From the NCBI RefSeq assembly GCF_031181385.1, contig NZ_JAPSKV010000006.1, forward strand, positions 1-64,000: 64,000 nt of DNA. Reading direction: 5' to 3'. A program made the translations under genes and the position numbers. The DNA is from Fredinandcohnia onubensis (lineage in GTDB: Bacteria > Bacillota > Bacilli > Bacillales > Bacillaceae_L). Position 1 is the first letter of the stretch. Each line of letters starts with the position of its first letter. The notes beneath the pieces were generated by a model, which had not been told where the DNA came from, searched no databases, and saw only the letters and a list, made by a program, of their open reading frames with translations. Positions 57,421 to 64,000 of this stretch are shown in pieces.

Positions 57421-57466
57421 ATAAGTTTTCAGTAAGTATTTTAATAAACAATAAGTATTCAGTAAG
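57421..57466. repeat. Two 16-bp direct repeats near the possible transposon end
   Basis: ATAAGTTTTCAGTAAG (57421-57436) and ATAAGTATTCAGTAAG (57451-57466) differ at one base and repeat with a period of exactly 30. Tn7-like ends carry several spaced TnsB-binding sites, so these are candidates. I found no inverted counterpart at the left side, so the end is not proven. Confidence 0.4.
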
Positions 57467-57613
57467 AAGTAAAAATAGAATAAAAATGCCTAAAAAATTT
57501 ATAATAATAACTAGAATACCCATTAAAGTCTGTTAAAAATGTTTATATATCTAGGTTTTGAAAACATATGCTTTAATTCAAAAAATATTTTGGTTGAAGT
57601 CTCAGAAATTCCC

Positions 57614-57644
57614 ACGGACTCACCGATTATGGTGAGTCCGTTTT
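57614..57644. terminator. Strong bidirectional hairpin
   Basis: ACGGACTCACC pairs perfectly with GGTGAGTCCGT across six bases and is followed by T. It separates the rightward Tn7-like genes from the leftward endonuclease remnant. Confidence 0.85.
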
Positions 57645-58049
57645 ACATTTCAAAAAAGTATTCTTCAAACATAATTTTCTTTTGTAATAATTCTGGGCTG
57701 TACTTTCCATTTCGTGGAGTAACATTATTATAGTTTTCAAGGATCCAAATACTACGATTTCTTTTTCTATCGACTCTTAGAAAAGGTGTAAAGTTTTCTA
57801 ATGAATAAAAAACGTCTTCCTTTTTCTTTATTGTTAAAGTAAAGGAATCCTTGTGCCGATCCGGCTTGTAATTCTTCTTATTATTAATTACTCCCCAGTT
57901 AATTTTTGAATATAAATAAGAAGTTCTATATCGGTTGATGCAATAGAAATGCAAGGCCTACGATGTTCTTTTTCATGCATTCTAGTTAATGAAATACTGC
58001 CTTCTCCATCAATAATTCCAGCAATATAAGAAGCCTCCCACTTTTCCAA
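57643..58049 (-). pseudogene. LAGLIDADG homing endonuclease, frameshifted
   Basis: From TTG 58049 (GGAGG 12 bases upstream) a 53-residue frame begins LEKWEASYIAGIIDGEGSIS, a clear LAGLIDADG motif, and runs into a stop at 57888-57890. The neighbouring frame continues with GVINNKKNYKPDRH and ends RNGKYSPELLQKKIMFEE, the usual C-terminus of single-motif enzymes. Joined, they give about 135 residues, the family norm. A single frameshift near 57890-57900 therefore breaks the gene. It is free-standing, not inside a visible intron. Confidence 0.75.
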
Positions 58050-58079
58050 TTATAAATCACACCTCCTATGAGTAGTGAT

Positions 58080-58093
58080 AGAACAATTGTTCT
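58080..58093. promoter_or_regulatory. LexA-like palindrome
   Basis: AGAACAATTGTTCT is a perfect 14-base palindrome and fits the core GAAC-N4-GTTC of the Bacillus SOS box. It lies about 30 bases upstream of the endonuclease start, next to TATATAAT-rich sequence on the reverse strand, so SOS control of that gene is possible. The following 58094-58309 is AT-rich and shows only a short CTATTAG/CTAATAG inverted repeat. Confidence 0.45.
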
Positions 58094-58309
58094 TATGTTT
58101 ATTATATAATAATCCTTTAAACAAGCATAATCTATTTTTCCATTTTGTTAAAAAATTTTATTGTTTTTTGATTATAAATATATTGGAAATATAATAGCTA
58201 TTAGAGCTAATAGATATGGCAATTAATTATATGATTGTTCCTGTTTGTAATCTAAGTGAGTTTAATCCGTCTTCTTGTTGCTATTATATGAAAATGCTTA
58301 ATAAATATA

Positions 58310-58338
58310 TTGACTGCCTAGTTGGAGTGGGCTATTAT
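58310..58338 (+). promoter_or_regulatory. Candidate promoter for the GC-rich ligase
   Basis: TTGACT (58310-58315) and TATTAT (58333-58338) are 17 bases apart, about 80 bases ahead of the ligase start. Confidence 0.55.
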
Positions 58339-58418
58339 TCAGATAAATAGTCTTTATTTTTAGAATATTACATAATTTATAGGTGTATAAAAATAGACAA
58401 GAGAGGACTGATATTGAT

Positions 58419-59936
58419 TTGAGAACAAGTACCATAGCCGAGGCCGTCCGTCGAACGGCCGCAAGGATCCCACATAGAACTGCCATTGTGTTTAATGACA
58501 GGGAGTGGAGTTACCGTGAACTCGACATGGGGGTCACGCGTATCGCGCGCAAACTGCGTGAACAGGGGGTGGAAAAGGGAGACCGAGTCGCTTCCTACGG
58601 TAAAAACTCCGATCTGTATATTCTGCTGTTTCTGGCCACAGCACGTATAGGAGCTATTCATGTTCCGGTGAACTTCCAGCTCCGAGCTGGGGAACTCGAC
58701 TACATTCTTGGAGATTCAGATCCTAAGTTCGTAATTGCTGACCGAGACCTTGCCATTGCAATCTCCCAGACTAGGTCGAACAGCCATCGGCAGGTACTAA
58801 GATTCGAGGACGAACTCCTGGAGTGGGCTTTCAGTAACGACAATCGTCCTGTGGGAGAGGATGAGTTCGAAGTCGAGGACACGGATGTTGCTCAGTTACT
58901 CTACACCTCGGGCACCACGTCAGATCCAAAGGGTGCAATTATGACACATCGTGCTCTGATGCACCATTACATGAGTTGCATCCACGGTTTGGACATCAAG
59001 GAGTCAGATCGTGCGCTTCACTGCCTGCCCCTTTACCACTCCGCGCAGATGCATGTGTTCATGCTGCCTGCACTGTTAGTGGGTGGCTGGAACAAGGTGC
59101 TTCCTGCTCCTGTGGCAGGTGCTGTGCTGGAAACCATCGAACGTGACGCCATTACATCGTTCTTCGCTGCTCCAACCGTTTGGGTTTCAATCGCGAATCA
59201 CTCTGACCTGACATCCCGGGACCTCGGAAATCTTCGGAAGGCCTACTATGGAGCTTCAATCATGCCCGGACCAATACTCGAACGACTGCAGAAGTGTCTG
59301 CCAAAGCTTGGCTTCTACAATGTGTTTGGCCAGTCCGAGATGGGGCCAGCTTGTACAGTCTTGCGTCCCGAGGAGCATGCGGATCATCCAGGTTCAGCAG
59401 GAAGACCAATGCTCTTCGTCGAGGCGCGGGTTGTGGACGCCGAAGGTAATTGTGTGCCCCCTGGCGAACTTGGCGAAATTGTTTACCGTTCACCACAGCT
59501 TTGTCTAGGCTACTGGAACAAAAGTGAGGCTACTGCCAAGGCATTCGCTGGTGGTTGGTTCCACTCTGGAGATCTCGTAAAGCAGGACGAGAACGGATAC
59601 ATCGAGGTAATTGATCGGGTGAAGGATGTCATCAACACTGGTGGTGTGCTAGTGGCTTCCCGCCAAATAGAGGACTGCATCTACGAGTTGCCCCAGGTCG
59701 CTGAAGTCGCAGTTGTCGGTGTCCCTGATGAAAAGTGGATTGAGGCAGTCACTGCCTTCGTTGTCATCAAAGCTCCAGTATCTGAGGAGGAGATCCTTCA
59801 GCATGTTAGGAACAATCTAGCCAACTATAAGGTGCCAAAGAGGGTCGAGTTTGTGGCCGAACTGCCGAGAAACGCTAGCGGCAAAATCCTTAAACGTCAT
59901 CTGCGCGGTGTTGGAAGCTCAAAGAGCGCTACATGA
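58419..59936 (+). CDS. AMP-forming acyl-CoA ligase, horizontally acquired
   Basis: The 505 residues (TTG 58419 preferred, with AGAGGA 11 bases ahead; a GTG 36 bases earlier is in frame) form a class I adenylate-forming enzyme. The P-loop YTSGTTSDPKGAIMTH lies near residue 165, the acyl-pocket FGQSEMGPAC near residue 305, GWFHSGDLVKQDENGYIEVI near residue 395 and the catalytic Lys in RNASGKILKRHL near residue 490. GC is roughly 50%, well above the AT-rich flanks, with CTC/GTC/CGT-rich codons unlike its neighbours. That argues for recent transfer. The substrate is probably a fatty or branched acid. Confidence 0.9.
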   Translation: MRTSTIAEAVRRTAARIPHRTAIVFNDREWSYRELDMGVTRIARKLREQGVEKGDRVASYGKNSDLYILLFLATARIGAIHVPVNFQLRAGELDYILGDSDPKFVIADRDLAIAISQTRSNSHRQVLRFEDELLEWAFSNDNRPVGEDEFEVEDTDVAQLLYTSGTTSDPKGAIMTHRALMHHYMSCIHGLDIKESDRALHCLPLYHSAQMHVFMLPALLVGGWNKVLPAPVAGAVLETIERDAITSFFAAPTVWVSIANHSDLTSRDLGNLRKAYYGASIMPGPILERLQKCLPKLGFYNVFGQSEMGPACTVLRPEEHADHPGSAGRPMLFVEARVVDAEGNCVPPGELGEIVYRSPQLCLGYWNKSEATAKAFAGGWFHSGDLVKQDENGYIEVIDRVKDVINTGGVLVASRQIEDCIYELPQVAEVAVVGVPDEKWIEAVTAFVVIKAPVSEEEILQHVRNNLANYKVPKRVEFVAELPRNASGKILKRHLRGVGSSKSAT

Positions 59937-60004
59937 GTCTGTATATTGTTTCTTGTTTTTTCGAAAATAAGCATAATACGTCAAATAAATGTTAAACATA
60001 CGAA

Positions 60005-60033
60005 AAAGCTATAGACTCCACGTCTATAGCTTT
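60005..60033. terminator. Bidirectional terminator between convergent genes
   Basis: AAAGCTATAGAC pairs perfectly with GTCTATAGCTTT over five bases, with A-rich sequence left and T/C-rich sequence right. It serves both the ligase and the leftward deacetylase gene. Confidence 0.85.
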
Positions 60034-60052
60034 CCCTAATGTTCCTATATCT

Positions 60053-62551
60053 TTAATTTTTTGCCCCATAACTAATCAAGTTCGCAAAAATTCGATATCC
60101 TCCTGGAACCTGAGCGCCAATTTGGCGGTAGAATACTAAGTTGGTGTAAAGGTAAGTACCTTCGCCGTATTCAGCCATTAGGATTCCACTTGTGAATGGG
60201 TCCTCGTTAGGGTCTGCCATTGAAACGAATGTTTCATAGCTTTCATCCCATTCCATTGGGAAGTAAAGGCCTCTTTCTTGTACCCAGTTGTCCCAGTCCT
60301 TGTCAGTAATCTTGTTAGGGAAATTAAAGAGATCATGCTCTGGTTGAAGTACATCAATTTTAGCATTTTCATCCGTTACGCGCCAGCGAATTGATGGCGT
60401 TCCAATCTTTAAATAGTGAGGTGGTGTTAACTCAGCATCCCATGGATCTGCTGCCGTCACGTATTGCATCACCAAATGTCCACCATTTTCCACATATTCA
60501 AGCAGTCTTTCGTTATTTGCGAGTAGATCCTCTCTACCAAGAGTTGCGCGAATCCCCGTAACGATTGTATCGTATTGTGAGAGATCTCCAGTAGCTAAAT
60601 CTTCAGGAGTTAACTTTGTAATATCAAACCCTGCATTAATGAGTGAATCAGCAATTGTATCAAAGCCGCTATCGATGTAGCCAACTTTAAGGTTATCTGG
60701 TTTTAATAATTCAAAAGCAACACCGTTAATGGCAGCAGGATACATGAAGTAAGAATCATTAATATGCTCATATTTAATTTCTTGTACAGTCGTGTTGAAA
60801 GACTTTCCATCTTCTTCTGCGATTGCTGCAATTGTAAAATTACCCTCTGCGACAGTTGAAGGTGGTACTAATGTGAATGATACTACTTTTTCCTCGAATC
60901 TTTCTGTGAAGTTTACTTCTCCTACAGCGGGTTCACTCGTCCAGCCTTCTGGTAGGTCTAGAGAAACCTTTGCAGTTTTAGCACCATTGGCATAGTTTTT
61001 CACCTTAACTGAAACTGGAATTTCATCTTGAACATTAGCTGTATTTACCGTAATGTTTACTGGATCCGGTGTGACGCTTAATTCAGGAAGAACACTTACC
61101 GTATTATCTAAGTCGATAACGGAAGTCGTTTCCACACCGTTTTCCTTAAATGTTAACTGTGCTTGAATCGAAGCATGATCATAAGGTTGAAAATACTCTG
61201 CATCAGCTGGAACAGTTACATTGAAACTTACAGTCTTTGATTCACCTGGCTTTAAATGCTTTAACTGACTTGCACCTTCATGCTTCCAGTTTTCAGGAGT
61301 CAGTAAAGCCGCTTCAATATGATGAATTTTTTGCTTACCGTTATTTGTAACTGTAACCTCTACTTGAGTTTGTTCACCTTGTGTTAATACGTAAGAACCA
61401 ATTTCAGTATCCACAGCTAAGTTTGAAGAGACTAAGCTTACTTGTTGAAGCTGTTCTTCTTTTAGCTCAAGCTTATGAAGGAGGTCATTTTTAAGTGCAT
61501 CATCTAGTTTACCTGATTTTGTCGTTGAGATTAATTTTTGAACAGCACCTAAAGCTTTTTGAGACACAGGTAAAATTGCCCCACGATTTGGGTAAAGCTC
61601 GATAATATTTTCTAGATTATTTTGCAATGTGTCTAATTGCTCGCTAATATTTTTAGCAGGAACAATGTCTGCCCAAGCGTGGAAATCATAAGGAACTCCA
61701 GCAAAAAGATCAGATGTTTCTGCTTCAACTGCAGATTTTTCTAATTTAAGATGTGTTTGTCTAGGTTCAACTGGAATATCACGTCCCATTCCTTGGCTCT
61801 TATGTAGGTATCTTGAAGCTTCACCAAGTTGTGGGTAGCTCATCCCGTAAATAGGATCATAATCACCAATTTCAATGGATGTCGTAGCTTCTTTCTCTGA
61901 AACTGGTAAGTAAAGCTTTTTAATCTGCCATGGCTCTAACCCATTTTCTAACTGCTCAGGGAAAACAGATGGATCTGCAGCATCTTCAAAAGCTTGAAGA
62001 GAAAGTATATTGATCAATCTATGGTGTCCGTGTTGACTATCAACATTTAGAAAAGAAGGCATTACAATATCAGGTTGATAGGTTCTAATAAATTTGATAA
62101 GGCGCTCGTATGTTACGTCCTCACCCCATTTTTCAAGTGTTTCATCTGGTGATTTGGAAAAACCGAAATCATAGATCGCATCAGAGGTTGTTTCACTTAA
62201 GTGATAGGCTTTTACACCATTTACCTTTGCGGCTTCTATCATTTCATTTGAACGAATAATTCCAAGCGCATTTCCTAGTTCGTTTCCGATCGCGTTTTGA
62301 CCGCCTTCACCGCGGTTAGCTATCAAACTTGCTGTTTTAACACCTAGCCCTCGGGATAGATAGGCTAGAAAATCACTACGTTCATCATCTGGGTGAGCAC
62401 CTGTGTTTAAGAAAGTGACAGTGGTATCTAGAGGCTTAACTGCATTCCAAAGTTCAACATCGGCTTCACTTTGTTCTTGTGCTAGACTGAGTGGTGGGAA
62501 TAATGAAACAAGTAAAAGAATTGACATCAATACATAGAGACATTTCTTCAT
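60053..62551 (-). CDS. Secreted PIG-L-family deacetylase with NEW3 domains
   Basis: The 832-residue protein opens with a signal peptide (MKKCLYVLMSILLLVSLFPP..., probably cleaved after SLA near residue 24). The N-terminal domain (about 40-300) has the PIG-L zinc motifs GAHPDDE near residue 52 and HGHH near residue 180, used to deacetylate N-acetylglucosaminyl compounds. Two beta-sandwich NEW3-like repeats (about 390-480 and 500-595) follow. A C-terminal glutamine-amidotransferase-like domain (about 640-830, VGYIDSGFDTIADSLINAGF) completes it. It diverges from a ROK repressor, pointing to inducible amino-sugar or glycan use. Confidence 0.85.
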   Translation of the reverse strand: MKKCLYVLMSILLLVSLFPPLSLAQEQSEADVELWNAVKPLDTTVTFLNTGAHPDDERSDFLAYLSRGLGVKTASLIANRGEGGQNAIGNELGNALGIIRSNEMIEAAKVNGVKAYHLSETTSDAIYDFGFSKSPDETLEKWGEDVTYERLIKFIRTYQPDIVMPSFLNVDSQHGHHRLINILSLQAFEDAADPSVFPEQLENGLEPWQIKKLYLPVSEKEATTSIEIGDYDPIYGMSYPQLGEASRYLHKSQGMGRDIPVEPRQTHLKLEKSAVEAETSDLFAGVPYDFHAWADIVPAKNISEQLDTLQNNLENIIELYPNRGAILPVSQKALGAVQKLISTTKSGKLDDALKNDLLHKLELKEEQLQQVSLVSSNLAVDTEIGSYVLTQGEQTQVEVTVTNNGKQKIHHIEAALLTPENWKHEGASQLKHLKPGESKTVSFNVTVPADAEYFQPYDHASIQAQLTFKENGVETTSVIDLDNTVSVLPELSVTPDPVNITVNTANVQDEIPVSVKVKNYANGAKTAKVSLDLPEGWTSEPAVGEVNFTERFEEKVVSFTLVPPSTVAEGNFTIAAIAEEDGKSFNTTVQEIKYEHINDSYFMYPAAINGVAFELLKPDNLKVGYIDSGFDTIADSLINAGFDITKLTPEDLATGDLSQYDTIVTGIRATLGREDLLANNERLLEYVENGGHLVMQYVTAADPWDAELTPPHYLKIGTPSIRWRVTDENAKIDVLQPEHDLFNFPNKITDKDWDNWVQERGLYFPMEWDESYETFVSMADPNEDPFTSGILMAEYGEGTYLYTNLVFYRQIGAQVPGGYRIFANLISYGAKN

Positions 62552-62611
62552 TTTGTAACCCCTTTCAATTTTAGGTAAAAAAATCTACGAAACTCTCCTT
62601 TCTTAGGATTT

Positions 62612-62636
62612 TTAGTTAGTAATTATAACTAACTAA
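62612..62636. promoter_or_regulatory. ROK-type operator, deacetylase side
   Basis: TTAGTTAG (62612-62619) and CTAACTAA (62629-62636) are perfect inverted repeats nine bases apart, 60 bases before the deacetylase start. The motif resembles XylR/NagC-type operators and recurs beside the ROK gene. Confidence 0.6.
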
Positions 62637-62857
62637 CTAATTATCATACCTTCAATTCGAATTATATATCCTTTCTGAATATTGTAAATATTACCAAATA
62701 ACTATTTGCTATTTCTTTGTAGGTATAACGTAGGAGTCTTATAGTTTCAGGACAAACCGTTGATATAATAGTAAAAATCAGCATTACCAGTGTACTTAGT
62801 AAATTTAGAAAATTTAGTATTGTAAACGATAACAAATTGTTATATAGTGTAGTTGAA

Positions 62858-62878
62858 TTAGTTAAACTTACTAACTAA
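62858..62878. promoter_or_regulatory. ROK-type operator, repressor side
   Basis: TTAGTTA (62858-62864) pairs with TAACTAA (62872-62878), 26 bases before the ROK start codon. Two copies about 240 bases apart in one divergent intergenic region would allow looping. The rest of the region is AT-rich and shows no gene. Confidence 0.6.
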
Positions 62879-62903
62879 CTAAACGAAATAAGGCCGTGAT
62901 GCT

Positions 62904-64000
62904 ATGAATAGACTACCATCCCATCTTCATGTAAGAACGAATAATAAAAAAATGGTCCTACAATGTATTCGAATTTATCAACCAATTTCAAGGGCAGAAA
63001 TATCTGAAAAACTAAATATTAGTAAACCGACTGTTTCCTTGTTGGTTGATGAACTAGTACGAGAAAATTGGATTCATGAAAAGGGAAATGGTGAATCCTC
63101 CTCACAAGGAGGAAGAAGGCCTATTCATCTTTATTTTAATGAAAAAGCTGCTTATGTAATTGGAACAGACATTGGAGGAACAAAGGTAAGAATTATTATT
63201 TCCGATCTGAATGGAAAGATGCTCTGTTCGACAAGCTTTAGCACAAGTAAGTACTTAGAAAGTGGCTTAGTCAAACAAATACATAAAGAGGTTCAAGAGT
63301 TGATTCAAAGTAGTCAGCTCGACCCAGCTAAGATCTTGGGTATGGGAATAGGGGTACCAGGCATTACAGAAACAGTATCAGGCGTTGTTGTCGAAGCACC
63401 AAGTTTAAATTGGGTTCGTTATCCGCTTTTGATGGAGGCGGAACAATATTTTTCTTTCCCAGTCTTCGTAGATAATGATGTGAATGTAGCAGTTCTTGGA
63501 GAACAATGGTTAGGAAACGCGAAGAATAAGGAAAATGTTTTATTTATAGCCGTCGGAACTGGTATTGGGAGTGGCATTATTATTCAAAATCAGTTATATC
63601 GTGGCTCTTCAAATGCTGCTGGGGAATTCGGATATATCGTCACTGATAAGAACGATATAAAAAATGAATTTAAACCCACTTTTCACCGGTATGGATATCT
63701 TGAAAGTGTTGCTGGAGGGAAAGCAATAGGAGAAAAGGTAACAAAGCTGATCCTGCATAACGAGGAACACCCTTTGTATAAAGAGGCACTGAAATCCGAA
63801 ATCACAGGAGAGCAGGCTTTTTCACTGGCAAAAGCAGGTGACGAAATTGCCCAAACAGTGGTTGATGAAGCGATTGAACATCTTGCATATGGAATCATTA
63901 ATGCAGCCACTCTATTAAATCCAGAAATTATCCTATTAGATGGCGGGGTCATGAAGTCATCTGATTACATTCTTCCTAAATTACGGCTTATTGTCCAAAG
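62904..64000 (+). CDS. ROK-family repressor (XylR/NagC type), truncated by window end
   Basis: At least 365 residues are visible, with no stop before the window ends. The N-terminal winged HTH (about 18-75) reads ISRAEISEKLNISKPTVSLL. The sugar-kinase-like domain begins with GTDIGGTKVRI near residue 92 and contains GMGIGVPGITE, a VDNDVNVAVLGE segment and the AVGTGIGSGI motif. Such proteins repress sugar-use genes and release DNA on binding a sugar or sugar phosphate. It diverges from the secreted deacetylase and probably controls it. ATG 62904 has AAGG upstream. Confidence 0.88.
   Translation, partial: MNRLPSHLHVRTNNKKMVLQCIRIYQPISRAEISEKLNISKPTVSLLVDELVRENWIHEKGNGESSSQGGRRPIHLYFNEKAAYVIGTDIGGTKVRIIISDLNGKMLCSTSFSTSKYLESGLVKQIHKEVQELIQSSQLDPAKILGMGIGVPGITETVSGVVVEAPSLNWVRYPLLMEAEQYFSFPVFVDNDVNVAVLGEQWLGNAKNKENVLFIAVGTGIGSGIIIQNQLYRGSSNAAGEFGYIVTDKNDIKNEFKPTFHRYGYLESVAGGKAIGEKVTKLILHNEEHPLYKEALKSEITGEQAFSLAKAGDEIAQTVVDEAIEHLAYGIINAATLLNPEIILLDGGVMKSSDYILPKLRLIVQ

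Noticed and set aside
57421-57466. Possible mini CRISPR array next to the Tn7-like genes
   Set aside because: Only two repeats with a 14-base AT-rich interval; too few and too short for an array.
57888-57900. Programmed frameshift in the LAGLIDADG gene
   Set aside because: No slippery heptamer with a following structure is evident at the junction, so simple mutational inactivation is more economical.

Overview
The window is a low-GC Gram-positive chromosome from a spore-forming Bacillaceae-type organism. The evidence is the gene order cggR-gapA-pgk-tpiA-gpmI-eno, then secG-est-rnr and smpB-ssrA. Other support comes from strong AGGAGG ribosome binding sites, a CggR operator of Bacillus type, a tmRNA tag ending NNNFALAA, and a small homologue of the sporulation checkpoint protein Sda. 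The left 15 kb is conserved core genome, with two departures. A lactate dehydrogenase/formate-nitrite-family channel pair sits between rnr and smpB, and the tmRNA gene is split in its T-loop by a 280-nt insertion with group I intron features.

From about 15.3 to 44.6 kb lies a catabolic island. It holds two FadR-type GntR regulators, a cytochrome P450, two CaiA-like acyl-CoA dehydrogenases, three type III (CaiB/BaiF) CoA-transferase-family proteins, an enoyl-CoA hydratase fused to an acyl-CoA ligase, an aldehyde dehydrogenase, a short-chain dehydrogenase, two TRAP importers (DctPQM type and TAXI type), a DHA2-type exporter with its LysR regulator, and a methylcitrate-cycle operon (mmgD/mmgE/prpB-like). 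Five copies of the palindrome TTGTATACAA, or one-mismatch versions, lie at the promoters of the first gntR gene, the P450 gene, the first CoA-transferase gene, the second caiA-like gene and the methylcitrate operon, which suggests one GntR regulon. My reading is that an imported carboxylic acid is activated to a CoA thioester, dehydrogenated and hydrated, and finally yields propionyl-CoA for the methylcitrate cycle. The substrate is not identifiable from sequence.

From 44.6 to 46 kb is a gene-poor stretch with a remnant of a third caiA-like gene, the sda homologue, and a strongly structured, probably transcribed non-coding element (about 45.5-45.8 kb). From 46.1 to 57.4 kb there is an AAA+ ATPase/subtilisin-like protease pair resembling the IetAS defence pair, followed by a Tn7-like transposition module: TniQ, a TnsA-TnsB fusion, TnsC, a second TniQ, and a double-HTH protein. 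No CRISPR array or cas gene is present, and I could not define the transposon ends.

From 57.6 to 60 kb there is a frameshifted LAGLIDADG endonuclease with a LexA-like palindrome and a clearly GC-richer acyl-CoA ligase, probably recently acquired. The right edge returns to ordinary genome: a secreted PIG-L-type deacetylase diverging from a ROK-family repressor that runs off the window, with paired palindromic operators between them.
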